A DNA stretch of 64,000 nt from Sphaerotilus mobilis (GTDB lineage: Bacteria > Pseudomonadota > Gammaproteobacteria > Burkholderiales > Burkholderiaceae_C). The stretch spans positions 62,001-126,000 of the forward strand of contig NZ_SGWV01000010.1 of assembly GCF_004216565.1 (NCBI RefSeq), written 5' to 3'. Shown here piece by piece: positions 35,564 through 44,075 of this stretch. The notes beneath the pieces were generated by a model that was not told where the DNA came from, did no database searches, and saw only the letters and a program-made list of their open reading frames with translations. The translations under genes were made by a program, and so were the position numbers. The first letter of the stretch is position 1. The number at the start of each line of letters is the position of its first letter.

Positions 35564-36544
35564 TCAGGTCGAGCCATGTCGCACGTAGGACGCAGCCCGC
35601 ATCAGCTGCAGGAAGACCTTGGCGTAGGTGGTCTTGGACAGCGCCACGCGGGGGTACTCGTAGCGGTCGGTCTGGCGGTCGCCCACGCCATAGGCGGTCG
35701 ACACCGCCGAGCTGTAGCCGGCCTCGCGCACGATGGCCGCATGGCGGGCGTTGTAGTCGGCGCCCGGCTTGCCGTTGGGGTAGGCAAACGTCATCGGCGT
35801 GATGCCGGTCAGGTCGCGCAGGGCATCGCGGTTGGACACGATCTCGCGCCGCGCGGTGTCGTCGTCGACCGTCGACAGGATCGGGTGATTGACGGTGTGG
35901 CCGCCGATCGACATGCCGCGCCGGGCCATGGTGACGACCTGCTCGGGGGTCATCATCACGTCCTCGGGCAGGGGGCAGGCGGCCAACGCGGCCAGTGCCT
36001 CGGTGGCGGCCTGGCGCTGGTGCGGCTCGTTGTGCTTGATGTCGCGCGTGATCACCGAGATGGCCCGCACCCGCGAGGCGGCGTCACCCAGCATCAGCGG
36101 CTCGATGCCCCAGTCGGCCAGATCCAGCGGGCCGTCAGGCAGGCGGCGGACCGCCTCCAGCACGGTGTCGTTGAACATCCGGCCGGTGCCCAGAAAGCCC
36201 GAGGCGACGAAGAAGGTCGCCGTCAGCTTGTGGCGCTCCAGCAGCGGCAGCGCGACGTCGTGGTTGTCGCGGTAGCCGTCGTCGAAGGTGATGCACAGCG
36301 TGCGCGGCTTGAGCCGGCCGGTGTGCAGCTCATCGATCGCGGCCTCCATCGGCACCACCCGGAACAGCTCGGACAGCAGCTTGAACTGCAGATCAGCCAG
36401 TGCGGCGTCGGGCACGCTGGGCTGGAGCGGATCGGGTTGGGCCAGGATGCGGTGGTACATCAGCACCGGCAGACGCACGGGGCCTCGCGCCGCATAGGCA
36501 AGGCTGGCCGTGGTGCGCAGGAGGCCGTTGGTGAGGATGCTCAT
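35564..36544 (-). CDS. Polysaccharide deacetylase (NodB-fold, CE4-like)
   Basis: A 326-residue deacetylase. The NodB fold shows VLMYHRIL, then the catalytic Asp/metal Asp pair in CITFDDGYRDN, TFFVASGFLG, the metal His pair in SIGGHTVNHPIL (HxxxH), and TFAYPNGK. Such enzymes remove acetyl groups from polymer sugars, usually in the envelope. A GTG four codons upstream is another possible start. It sits in the acyltransferase/GNAT/deacetylase/flippase operon, 40 bases before the flippase start, which ties it to the same polysaccharide. It shows no obvious signal peptide. Confidence 0.92.
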   Translation of the reverse strand: MSILTNGLLRTTASLAYAARGPVRLPVLMYHRILAQPDPLQPSVPDAALADLQFKLLSELFRVVPMEAAIDELHTGRLKPRTLCITFDDGYRDNHDVALPLLERHKLTATFFVASGFLGTGRMFNDTVLEAVRRLPDGPLDLADWGIEPLMLGDAASRVRAISVITRDIKHNEPHQRQAATEALAALAACPLPEDVMMTPEQVVTMARRGMSIGGHTVNHPILSTVDDDTARREIVSNRDALRDLTGITPMTFAYPNGKPGADYNARHAAIVREAGYSSAVSTAYGVGDRQTDRYEYPRVALSKTTYAKVFLQLMRAASYVRHGST

Positions 36545-36619
36545 GTGGTTCTGCACTTTCCCTGAGACGGCTGAGCGGCGCCTGATCCGCGTGCCGTGTG
36601 AACCCAGTATGCGGAGGGT

Positions 36620-37885
36620 TCAGTCTTCTTCCTTGGCGGGCGCTGAAGCCACCTCGCCCGGGCTCTCTTGGCCCTTCTGTCTGTGCTGTCTGACCTGCCG
36701 GACCCAGATCCGCAACTGCTGTTCGAGGCGGAAGCGCCACGCCGGCTTGCGCCAGACCGACCAGGTCATGCCTTCATGGTCGGTCGCCACGGTGGCCTTG
36801 TACTGCGACTCGCCGGCCAGCAGGTCGTAATAGCCATGGCCCAGACCGGCGTTGTGCTGGATCGCCAGCGCATGCGTGACCAGGCCCGGGCGGCCGTGTT
36901 TCTCCAGCAGGCCGTAGTCGAAGCCAGACTGGTAGACGTAGAGCCGCCCGCCGCGCACGAAGCTGTAGAGGTAGCCCATCGGCCGGTCGCCGGTGCGCAC
37001 GCGCAGCAGCTGCACGCCGCCGTCGGGCCAGGCCAGGTCGATCAGGCGGTGGTGGAAGTCGAGCACGCCGGAGCCGGCGAAGGCGCCCGTCAGGCCGCGC
37101 TTGTGCCAGATCGCCTCGTGCAGGCGGATCAGCTCGTCGAGGAACTGGCCGGCCTGCACACGGCTGTCGGCGACCTCCACGGCGAGCGGGCCGATGACGG
37201 TCTGGTACTCCTTCATGCTGCGGCGCACGAAGCGGCGCGCATGGCTGCTCAGCAGCGGCGTGAAGTCCAGCTTGGCGTCACGCACAGGGCCCAGCGCGAC
37301 GCCGGCCGAAGGCTTGGTCTCGTCCTCGGCTGTCATGCCGGCGGGCAGCAGCCGGGCCCAACCCTCGCCGACCAGGCCGGGCAGGTGCAGCTCGGCGGCC
37401 GAGCCGGCCACCTGCTGCCAGTGCGCCAGCATGGCCGCGCGCAGCGCGTCGGCGTGTTCGGGCAGGACCAGGAAGTCGTTGTGTTCGATGCAGATCTTGT
37501 CCAGCACCGGATCACCGCTGGCGTGCAGGTGCCAGGCCTCGCAGAAGGAGACGGGGCCAAGCTTGCGCCGGGTGCGCACCAGCAGCGCGAGGCCGACCAC
37601 CCGGCCTTGCAGGCGGGCCTGCAGCACCCGGACATCGGCCGATGGCGGCAGCATGCCCAGCCAGGCGCCGATCCAGGGCCAGTCGAGGAAGGCACTGGCA
37701 GCAGCGCCGACACGGCCGGCGAGTTCGCGCCACTGGCCTTCCAGGCCGTGGACCTCGCGCAGCGGCCGGCAGCTCAGTTCCAGGCCCGACAGGCTTGCGG
37801 CACTGGCCGAAGGGGTCGTGCGCGCGGCGGACGGGACAGGGTCTGCGGACCCTTGCAGTTTCGAGACGGGGGCGAAGCTCATCAT
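36620..37885 (-). CDS. GNAT/FemAB-like acyltransferase of polysaccharide operon
   Basis: A 421-residue protein of the BioF2-like/CelD-BcsL acetyltransferase group found in exopolysaccharide and cellulose clusters. A GNAT-like core lies around residues 220-375: RRSMKEYQTVIGPL, ELIRLHEAIWHKRG, GYLYSFVRGGRLYVYQSGFD, and YYDLLAGESQYKATVA. The segment with Y-x-G-FD and GE--YK is typical of this family. Two adjacent ATG codons make the start ambiguous by one residue. It is ten bases after the acyltransferase 3 gene and 75 bases before the deacetylase gene. It likely acylates a sugar or lipid intermediate in the cytoplasm. Confidence 0.85.
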   Translation of the reverse strand: MMSFAPVSKLQGSADPVPSAARTTPSASAASLSGLELSCRPLREVHGLEGQWRELAGRVGAAASAFLDWPWIGAWLGMLPPSADVRVLQARLQGRVVGLALLVRTRRKLGPVSFCEAWHLHASGDPVLDKICIEHNDFLVLPEHADALRAAMLAHWQQVAGSAAELHLPGLVGEGWARLLPAGMTAEDETKPSAGVALGPVRDAKLDFTPLLSSHARRFVRRSMKEYQTVIGPLAVEVADSRVQAGQFLDELIRLHEAIWHKRGLTGAFAGSGVLDFHHRLIDLAWPDGGVQLLRVRTGDRPMGYLYSFVRGGRLYVYQSGFDYGLLEKHGRPGLVTHALAIQHNAGLGHGYYDLLAGESQYKATVATDHEGMTWSVWRKPAWRFRLEQQLRIWVRQVRQHRQKGQESPGEVASAPAKEED

Positions 37886-37895
37886 GGGTTCGGCC

Positions 37896-38954
37896 TCAGA
37901 CGGTCTGCGCGGCGGCCGACGACGGCTTGGCCACCAGCTTGGCCCAGCCCGGGCGGACGAACAGGAAGCGCAGCGGGCCGTTCTGGATCAGGCGATGCAG
38001 CAGCAGCGGCACGGCCGCGCCGAAGACCACCGCCAGCGTCGCCACCACGTCCATCGGCAGGCCCGGCAGGTGCTGATGCAGGAGCCGCGTGAACTGGGTC
38101 AGCGGGATGTAGAAGCCGAGATAGACCACGATGGACTGGCTGCCCGAGTAGCTCAGCCAGCGCAGCCAGGACACCTCGGCGACCAGGCTGCTCAGCGCGA
38201 TGATGGCGCTGATGCCCACAAAGCCGGCCAGCAGGTCCAGCCCGCCGATCTGGGTCAGGCCGGCGCTGACGGCCAGCTGGTTGAGCACGGCCCACAGCGC
38301 GATCAGGCCCCAGGTCAGCGGCGGGCGCTGGCGGGCCCTTTCGGCCAGCTGGTGGATCAGCGGCGCGCCGAAGTGGCCGCTCAGGAAGAAGACGTAGTAG
38401 GCGTTGAAGTTGTCGACCGGGGCGAAGCCGGTCTTGACATGGCTGGCCATGGCGGCGGCAGCGACCGTCCAGAGCAGCCAGTTCGGCACCCACTTGAGCA
38501 GCCGGGTGACGATGAAGAACACCGGCAGCGTCTGGATGAACCACAGCATGTGGTCCGGGTAGATCAGCTTCCAGATGTAGGCCTTGATCAGCGCCACCGC
38601 ACCGCCGCCGGCGATCTCCACATGGCCAAGCACGGCCACGTCATAGGCCAGCAGGATGGCGACCCACAGGAACAGGAAGTAGGCGTAGTGCGCGACCTTG
38701 GTGTCGAGGTAGCTGCGCCACGGCCGGTGGATCACGGCCGACAGGAACAGGCCCGAGAGCAGGAAGAAGTCGGGCATCCGGAACGGCCGGGCAAAGGCCG
38801 ACCAGGGGTCGAGCCAGCCGGCCTGGCCGAACAGGGCTTCAAGGTCGTTGCGGGCGTAGAGCCCGACCACGGCAATGATGCAGATGCCTTTGGCGATGTC
38901 GACCCAGCCATGGCGGCTGGGGCGGGCGGCACGGACCGGAGAGGTGCTGTTCAT
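37896..38954 (-). CDS. Acyltransferase 3 family membrane protein
   Basis: A 352-residue integral membrane O-acyltransferase with about ten helices. The family N-terminal motif is RHGWVDIAKGICIIAVV, with MPDFFLLSGLFLS after the second helix (the 'R--ee--FF-SG' region). SYSGSQSIVVYLGFYIPL lies near the C-terminal third. These enzymes carry acetyl or other acyl groups across the membrane to decorate polysaccharides. I start at the ATG just before S-T-S-P-V because the longer frame upstream lacks coding character. It is the first gene of the four-gene polysaccharide operon. Confidence 0.9.
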   Translation of the reverse strand: MNSTSPVRAARPSRHGWVDIAKGICIIAVVGLYARNDLEALFGQAGWLDPWSAFARPFRMPDFFLLSGLFLSAVIHRPWRSYLDTKVAHYAYFLFLWVAILLAYDVAVLGHVEIAGGGAVALIKAYIWKLIYPDHMLWFIQTLPVFFIVTRLLKWVPNWLLWTVAAAAMASHVKTGFAPVDNFNAYYVFFLSGHFGAPLIHQLAERARQRPPLTWGLIALWAVLNQLAVSAGLTQIGGLDLLAGFVGISAIIALSSLVAEVSWLRWLSYSGSQSIVVYLGFYIPLTQFTRLLHQHLPGLPMDVVATLAVVFGAAVPLLLHRLIQNGPLRFLFVRPGWAKLVAKPSSAAAQTV

Positions 38955-39106
38955 GCGTCGGCGATGAGTCAGGGGCGCGCAAGGGCTGCGCGGCGAGCGA
39001 TCGAAGAATACGGGTGAAACCCTCGGTTCGTTCAGCTTGCAGCCAGCTGTCTGCGGCAACTATTGCCGCATCGCCGCATTCATGCGCAGGGTCTTGCCAG
39101 ACATGA

Positions 39107-39132
39107 AAAAAGCGGGCCGAAGCCCGCTTTTT
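39107..39132. terminator. Bidirectional terminator
   Basis: AAAAAGCGGGC-CGAA-GCCCGCTTTTT is a perfect 11-bp stem whose A and T runs serve both strands. On the minus strand it ends the PEP-CTERM gene transcript, 40 bases after the stop, before the acyltransferase operon promoter region. Confidence 0.92.
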
Positions 39133-39171
39133 GTGGTGCCGCCGACCCACCGGTCGACGCGCCTGGGCCGC

Positions 39172-39801
39172 TCAGGCCGCTTGCTTGCGACGACGGCTCA
39201 GGAAGCCGATGGCGCCCAGGCCAGCCAGCATCATGGCGTAGGTCTCGGGTTCGGGGACGGCGGTGGTGATGCTGACCGAGTCGATCAGCGCGCTCTGGCT
39301 CGGAGTGGTCGAGAAGCTCACCTTGTAGTAGCGAGTCGGGTCGGTGACCGTGAAGTTCTGCGTGTTCAGCGTCCAGCTGGCGCCTGGCGTGAAGTCCTCG
39401 TCAAGGAGGTTGACGAGCGGCAGAGGATTCCCGCCGCCTTGCGCTTGCGAGTAGATCCGAGACGCGCCTTCGCCGATGCTGTAGAAGGACAGCGTGTAGT
39501 TGCCTGCGAGCAATTGGAAGGCGGTCGAGTAGATCGACGTGTCAGCACCGAGACTGACGTACTGGTTGCCCGAGTGCGCTTGCGTGTACGTGAGTGAAGA
39601 CGCCGGGTTCACCAGGAGCGGGGCATTCCGGACGCCCCACGAGTCGGTGAGGTTGTTGAACGCGTCTTGGAACTGGACGACACGCGAGGAGCCGTCGGTG
39701 ACAACGCCGGCCTCGAACGAGCCATTGACGACCTGGGCCTGGGCACCCAGGGCAGCCACGCCGAGGGCGATGGCGCTGAGGAACTGTGCAATCTTGCGCA
39801 T
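39172..39801 (-). CDS. PEP-CTERM sorting-domain protein
   Basis: A 209-residue exported protein. The signal peptide (MRKIAQFLSAIALGVAALGAQA) is followed by VVNGSFEAG, the usual opening of extracellular jelly-roll 'choice-of-anchor' proteins. The C-terminus is a textbook PEP-CTERM tag: VPEPETYAMM, a hydrophobic helix (LAGLGAIGFL) and SRRRKQAA. Such proteins are recognised by exosortase and delivered to the exopolysaccharide layer. A strong GGGAG ribosome site fixes the start. Its codon and base use are less extreme than its neighbours (more A/T in the Ser/Thr-rich middle), common for surface proteins. No exosortase gene is in this window. Confidence 0.95.
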   Translation of the reverse strand: MRKIAQFLSAIALGVAALGAQAQVVNGSFEAGVVTDGSSRVVQFQDAFNNLTDSWGVRNAPLLVNPASSLTYTQAHSGNQYVSLGADTSIYSTAFQLLAGNYTLSFYSIGEGASRIYSQAQGGGNPLPLVNLLDEDFTPGASWTLNTQNFTVTDPTRYYKVSFSTTPSQSALIDSVSITTAVPEPETYAMMLAGLGAIGFLSRRRKQAA

Positions 39802-39816
39802 GTGAACTCCCTGCAT

Positions 39817-39833
39817 GACTGGCTCGGCCAGTC
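39817..39833. promoter_or_regulatory. Palindrome in PEP-CTERM gene leader
   Basis: GACTGGC-TCG-GCCAGTC is a perfect 7-bp inverted repeat with a 3-base centre, just upstream of the ribosome site of the PEP-CTERM gene. It could be an operator or an mRNA hairpin controlling translation. I find no convincing sigma-54 -24/-12 pair nearby. Confidence 0.5.
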
Positions 39834-39983
39834 GGGTTAATCGGGTGCGGGTCCGGGAACCGGGCATGGACTGAAATCTATCGACGTCGGTCCGGTCGCA
39901 CAGCCCCGTGATCAGGGGTTCTTCAGGTGGAAAGATGAGCACACCCCATGAATGAGGGGGCGGTTCCAGCCCGATCCGGCAGC

Positions 39984-40004
39984 GTGGAGCGTGGAGCGTG
40001 GAGC
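39984..40004. repeat. Tandem heptamer GTGGAGC x3
   Basis: Three exact GTGGAGC copies lie in the about 300-bp region between the PEP-CTERM gene and the DUF3149 gene. The rest of that region holds the PEP-CTERM leader and no credible gene. Confidence 0.8.
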
Positions 40005-40098
40005 AGGGAACGCTGCGCTTGACCTGGCACAAAGGGCAGCGGGCGGGGCCGGCGTCTGATGCAGGCATCGACCCAACGACCGCGAAGAGAGCGCCACC

Positions 40099-40266
40099 AT
40101 GCACGCCCTGATCGACTTCTTCTCCACCGACTACGGCCTGATGAGCGCCATCGTGATCGCGATCACGCTCGGCATGGGCGCGTTCTTCACGCACTTCTTC
40201 CTGAGCCACATGCGCGCCGACGAGGCCGCCGCCAAGGCCGCCGCCGCCAAGAGCGGCCAGGCCTGA
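40099..40266 (+). CDS. DUF3149-type small membrane protein
   Basis: A 55-residue protein. It reads MHALIDFFSTDYGLMSA, then a single membrane helix (IVIAITLGMGAFFTHFFL), then SHMRADEAA and an Ala/Lys-rich tail. The 'TDYGLMS-hydrophobic-GM--F---F' layout matches the DUF3149 mini-proteins common in Betaproteobacteria. A purine-rich GAAGAGAG precedes the ATG. The function of the family is unknown; a role as a small inner-membrane accessory is only a guess. It converges with the pseudouridine synthase gene 23 bases downstream. Confidence 0.8.
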   Translation: MHALIDFFSTDYGLMSAIVIAITLGMGAFFTHFFLSHMRADEAAAKAAAAKSGQA

Positions 40267-40289
40267 CCCGGGCCCGGGCCCGTGCCGAT

Positions 40290-40979
40290 TCAGAACGGCG
40301 CCGGGCTCTCGAACACCCGCGTCGACCCGTCGACCGGATGGGGCAGTTCCAGCCGGCAGGCATGCAGCAGCAGCCGCGGTGACAAGGCCAGCGCCTGCGG
40401 CGGCGCATAGAGCGCATCGCCCAGGATCGGGTGGCCCAGCGCCAGCAGATGGACCCGCAACTGGTGGGTCCGGCCGGTGACCGGCTCCAGCGCGACGCGG
40501 CAGGTGCCTGCGGGCAGGTGGGCAGATCGCCCGTCCTCATCGAGCCGGCGCCAGTGTGTGCGCGAGGGCTTGCCCTCGACCGCATCGACCTTCTGCAGCG
40601 GCCGGTTCGGCCAGTCGCAGATCAGCGGCAGATCGACCGTACCGGCCGCATCGACCGGGATGCCGGCCACCACCGCCTCGTAGTGCTTGCGCACCCGGCG
40701 TTGCTCGAAGGCCAGGCTGAGCGTGCGCAGCGCGGCCGCGCCGCGCGCCATCACCAGCACGCCGGAGGTCGCCATGTCGAGCCGGTGCACGATGCGGGCA
40801 TCCGGCCAGATCGCCTGGGCGCGCGCGGACAGGCAGTCCTGCAGGCTCTCGCCACGCCCCGGCACCGAGGGCAGGCCGGCGGGCTTGTCGAACACCAGCA
40901 GCGCGTCGTCCTGGTGCAGCACGACCAGCGGCGCGTCGGCCAGTTCGGGAGGGATGCGGGTCTGGGGCAGCGGTGACAT
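40290..40979 (-). CDS. RluA-family RNA pseudouridine synthase
   Basis: A 229-residue enzyme that isomerises uridine to pseudouridine in rRNA and/or tRNA. Motifs are LLVFDKPAGLPSVPG, the catalytic Asp in RIVHRLDMATSGVLV, KHYEAVVAG, and the C-terminal VTGRTHQLRVHLLALGHPILGD. Its small size and lack of an S4 domain match RluA (23S U746/tRNA U32) rather than RluC or RluD, but I leave the symbol open. The start is the ATG of M-S-P-L-P; the much longer frame upstream overlaps the divergent MscS promoter region. Confidence 0.93.
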   Translation of the reverse strand: MSPLPQTRIPPELADAPLVVLHQDDALLVFDKPAGLPSVPGRGESLQDCLSARAQAIWPDARIVHRLDMATSGVLVMARGAAALRTLSLAFEQRRVRKHYEAVVAGIPVDAAGTVDLPLICDWPNRPLQKVDAVEGKPSRTHWRRLDEDGRSAHLPAGTCRVALEPVTGRTHQLRVHLLALGHPILGDALYAPPQALALSPRLLLHACRLELPHPVDGSTRVFESPAPF

Positions 40980-41080
40980 CGGGGCACACCTTGCCACAGT
41001 TGCCAGGCCACAGCCGTCATGGCGCGGGACCACAATCGCGGCCGTCCCCAACCTGAGCCGCCCACGAGCGGCCGCACCCG

Positions 41081-42343
41081 ATGTTTGCTGCGCCCCCCGA
41101 ACTCGATCGCCTGCTGACCGCCCTGACGCGCCCGGACGCGCTGATCGAGGCCGGCGTGCTGGCGCTGGCCCTGTTGATCGCCGCCGGCATCGTCGCGCTG
41201 CTGCGCTCGCGCGTGTTGCGGGCCCGCGCGGCGGCTGGCGAGACCGCACCGCTGGCCTCGATCTGGTTCGGCGAGGCACTGGTCGACGGCGTGTTGTTCC
41301 CGACCCTGGCGCTGTCGCTGGCCTACCTGATGCGCCACCTGCTGCGCGACGCCGGCCTGTCGCTGGCCGTCTTCAAGGTCGCCATCCCGGTGCTGCTGAG
41401 CCTGGCGCTGATCCGCCTGAGCGTGCGGGTGCTGACGGTCGCCTTCCCCACGTCGCGCCTGATGCGGCTGGTCGAACGCACCATCTCCTGGATCGCCTGG
41501 GCCGCCGTCGTCATGTGGGTCACCGGCGTGCTGCCGGCCGTCATGGAGGGGCTCGACGAGATCAGCTGGAAGCTGGGCAACCACAGCATCAGCCTGCGCA
41601 CGCTGATCGAGGGCACGCTGTCGGCCGGCTTCGTGTTGATGGTCTCGCTGTGGATCTCGGCCGCGCTGGAATCCCGCCTGCTGGCCGGCGTGCAGGGCGC
41701 CCAGCTGTCGCTGCGCAAGGCGGCGGCGAACGCGCTGCGGGCGATGCTGATGTTCGTCGGCCTGCTGGTGGCGCTCAGCGCGGTGGGCATCGACCTGACG
41801 GCCTTCAGCGTGATCGGAGGCGCGCTGGGCGTGGGCATCGGCTTTGGCCTGCAGAAGCTGGCGGCCAACTACGTCTCGGGCTTCGTGATCCTGGCCGAGC
41901 GTTCGGTGCACATCGGCGACCTGGTGCGGGTGGCCGATTTCGAGGGCCGCATCACCGACATCACGACCCGCTACACCGTGATCCGCGCCGTCAACGGCCG
42001 CGAGGCCATCGTGCCCAACGAGGTGCTGATCACCACCACGGTGCAGAACCTGACGCTGTCGGACACCCGACTGCTGCTGTCGACCAGCGTGGTCGTGGCC
42101 CATGGCACCGACGTCGACGCCTTGATCCCGCAGCTGGTCGAGGGCGTGGCCACGGTGCCACGCGTGCTGACCGACCCCGGCCCGGCGGTGCACCTGCGCA
42201 GCTTCGCCAACATTGGCCTGGAGCTGGCCATCCATGTCTGGATCGCCGACCCCGACAACGGCCAGGGCAATGTGCTGTCGGACGTCAACCTGAAGGTGCT
42301 CTCGATGCTGCGCGAGCGCGGCATCGAGATCCCGAGAGCCTGA
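41081..42343 (+). CDS. Large MscS-family mechanosensitive channel
   Basis: A 420-residue MscS-type channel with about five or six membrane helices. The pore helix and beta-domain junction read FSVIGGALGVGIGFGLQKLA, NYVSGFVILAERSVHIGD and VRVADFEGRITDITTRYT, then NGREAIVPNEVLIT, all strongly family-typical. It has extra N-terminal helices compared with the 271-residue MscS paralogue elsewhere in the window, so the two channels probably gate at different tensions. The gene is divergent from the pseudouridine synthase gene with about 100 bases between. ACCACAATCG in that gap recurs upstream of the MFS-acyltransferase gene and may be part of a -10 region. Confidence 0.94.
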   Translation: MFAAPPELDRLLTALTRPDALIEAGVLALALLIAAGIVALLRSRVLRARAAAGETAPLASIWFGEALVDGVLFPTLALSLAYLMRHLLRDAGLSLAVFKVAIPVLLSLALIRLSVRVLTVAFPTSRLMRLVERTISWIAWAAVVMWVTGVLPAVMEGLDEISWKLGNHSISLRTLIEGTLSAGFVLMVSLWISAALESRLLAGVQGAQLSLRKAAANALRAMLMFVGLLVALSAVGIDLTAFSVIGGALGVGIGFGLQKLAANYVSGFVILAERSVHIGDLVRVADFEGRITDITTRYTVIRAVNGREAIVPNEVLITTTVQNLTLSDTRLLLSTSVVVAHGTDVDALIPQLVEGVATVPRVLTDPGPAVHLRSFANIGLELAIHVWIADPDNGQGNVLSDVNLKVLSMLRERGIEIPRA

Positions 42344-42369
42344 TCAGGCCAAGCCCAGGCCACCCGCCG

Positions 42370-42431
42370 GGCCGCCCCAAGGGTGACCTGCGCCCGCACG
42401 GGGGGGCAGCGAACGCCGTGAGCGTGGGGGC
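42370..42431. repeat. Intergenic repeat-like sequence between convergent genes
   Basis: CCGCCCCAAGGGTGACCTGC followed by a G-run, CAGCGAACGCCGTGAGCG and TGGGGGC resembles, from memory, a widespread intergenic repeat of Burkholderiales genomes. It often sits between convergent 3' ends, as here (MscS + / fumarase -). It can form short G/C stems and may act as a terminator. I could not confirm the match by search. Confidence 0.4.
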
Positions 42432-43955
42432 TCAGGCTTCAACCACGGGGATCTTGCCGATCCGGGCCTGCCAGATCTTCGGACCCTCGATGTGGGCGCT
42501 GGTGCCACCGGCGTCGACCGCCACGGTCACCGGCATGTCGACCACGTCGAACTCGTAGATCGCCTCCATGCCCAGGTCCGCGAAGCCCACGACCTGGGCA
42601 CCCTTGATCGCCTTGCTGACCAGATAGGCGCTGCCGCCCACGGCCATCAGGTAGGCGCTCTTGTTGTCCTTGATCGCCTGGATCGCGACCGGGCCACGCT
42701 CGGCCTTGCCAACCATCGCGATCAGGCCGGTCTGCTCCAGCATCATGCGGGTGTAGCCATCCATGCGGGTGGCGGTCGTGGGGCCGGCCGGGCCGACCAC
42801 CTCGTCGCGCACCGGATCGACCGGGCCAACGTAGTAGATGACGCGGTTGCGGAAGTCCACCGGCAGGGCCTCGCCCTTGGCCAGCATGTCGGCGATGCGC
42901 TTGTGCGCGGCGTCGCGGCCGGTGAGCATCTTGCCGTTGAGCAGCAGCGTGTCGCCGGGCTTCCAGCTGGCGACCTCGGCGGGCGTCAGGGCGTTCAGGT
43001 CGACGCGCTTGCTCTGGTTGTAGTCCGGCGCCCAGTGCACGTTGGGCCACAGGTCCAGGCTCGGCGGCTCCAGGTAGGCCGGGCCGGAGCCGTCCAGCAC
43101 GAAGTGCGCATGGCGGGTCGCCGCGCAGTTCGGGATCATCGCGATCGGCTTGCTCGCCGCATGCGTCGGGTAGGTCTTGATCTTGACGTCCAGCACCGTC
43201 GTCAGGCCGCCCAGGCCCTGTGCGCCGATGCCCAGCGCGTTGACCTTCTCGTAGAGCTCGATGCGCAGTTCCTCGAGCTTGTTGCTCGGGCCGCGGTCGA
43301 GCAGCTCGTACATGTCGATGTCGTCCATCAGGGCTTCCTTGGCCATCAGGACGGCCTTCTCGGCCGTGCCACCGACGCCGATGCCCAGCATGCCCGGGGG
43401 ACACCAGCCGGCGCCCATCGTCGGCACCGTCTTGAGCACCCAGTCGACGATGTTGTCGCCTGGGTTGAGCATGTTCATCTTCGACTTGTTCTCGCTGCCA
43501 CCGCCCTTGGCGGCCACCGTCACCTCAACGGTGTTGCCCGGCACCACGTTCATGTGGATGACGGCCGGGGTGTTGTCCTTGGTGTTCTTGCGGGCAAAGA
43601 TCGGGTCGTCCAGCACCGAGGCGCGCAGCACGTTGTCGGGGTTCAGGTAGCCCTGGCGCACGCCCGCGTTGACGGCGTCCTCGATCGAGCCGGTGAAGCC
43701 CTCCCAGCGCACGTCCATGCCGATCTTCAGGAAGACGTTGACGATGCCGGTGTCCTGGCAGATCGGCCGGCGGCCTTCGGCGCACATCCGGCTGTTGGTC
43801 AGGATCTGGGCGATCGCGTCCTTGGCGGCGGGCGATTCCTCGCGCTCGTAGGCGCGGGCCAGATGGGCGATGTAGTCGGCCGGGTGGTAGTAACTGATGT
43901 ACTGCAGCGCGGCGGCGACGCTCTCGACGAGGTCGGCTTGACGGATGGTGGTCAT
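42432..43955 (-). CDS. Fumarate hydratase, class I (Fe-S)
   Basis: A 507-residue single-chain class I fumarase that interconverts fumarate and malate in the TCA cycle with a [4Fe-4S] cluster. The three cluster cysteines are visible in RPICQDTGIVN, AGWCPPGMLGIG and MIPNCAATRHAHF. The C-terminal swivel domain has LLNGKMLTGRDAAHKRI and YYVGPVDPVRDEVVGPAGPT (typical 'GP---GPTT' strand), then GKAERGP. The ATG before T-T-I-R-Q-A-D is preferred over an upstream in-frame codon. The length matches the fumA/fumB type. It is iron-dependent and oxygen-sensitive in relatives. Confidence 0.96.
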   Translation of the reverse strand: MTTIRQADLVESVAAALQYISYYHPADYIAHLARAYEREESPAAKDAIAQILTNSRMCAEGRRPICQDTGIVNVFLKIGMDVRWEGFTGSIEDAVNAGVRQGYLNPDNVLRASVLDDPIFARKNTKDNTPAVIHMNVVPGNTVEVTVAAKGGGSENKSKMNMLNPGDNIVDWVLKTVPTMGAGWCPPGMLGIGVGGTAEKAVLMAKEALMDDIDMYELLDRGPSNKLEELRIELYEKVNALGIGAQGLGGLTTVLDVKIKTYPTHAASKPIAMIPNCAATRHAHFVLDGSGPAYLEPPSLDLWPNVHWAPDYNQSKRVDLNALTPAEVASWKPGDTLLLNGKMLTGRDAAHKRIADMLAKGEALPVDFRNRVIYYVGPVDPVRDEVVGPAGPTTATRMDGYTRMMLEQTGLIAMVGKAERGPVAIQAIKDNKSAYLMAVGGSAYLVSKAIKGAQVVGFADLGMEAIYEFDVVDMPVTVAVDAGGTSAHIEGPKIWQARIGKIPVVEA

Positions 43956-44075
43956 GGCGTTCACGGGGGAGTGAGCAGGCAAGACAGCCAGTTTAGCCAG
44001 CCCACCCCCGCCGCAGCCTGACAGGTGTCAGCCCCGCCGCGCGGGGTGCGCGGCCGGGGATGTCGTCGCGCCCGG

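Noticed and set aside
39802-39900. Sigma-54 promoter for the PEP-CTERM gene
   Set aside because: I looked for TGGC-N-GC spacing on the minus strand and found no pair with proper distance.
39802-40209. N-terminal extension of the PEP-CTERM open frame
   Set aside because: It would place 136 residues before a perfect signal peptide and would cover the DUF3149 gene on the opposite strand.
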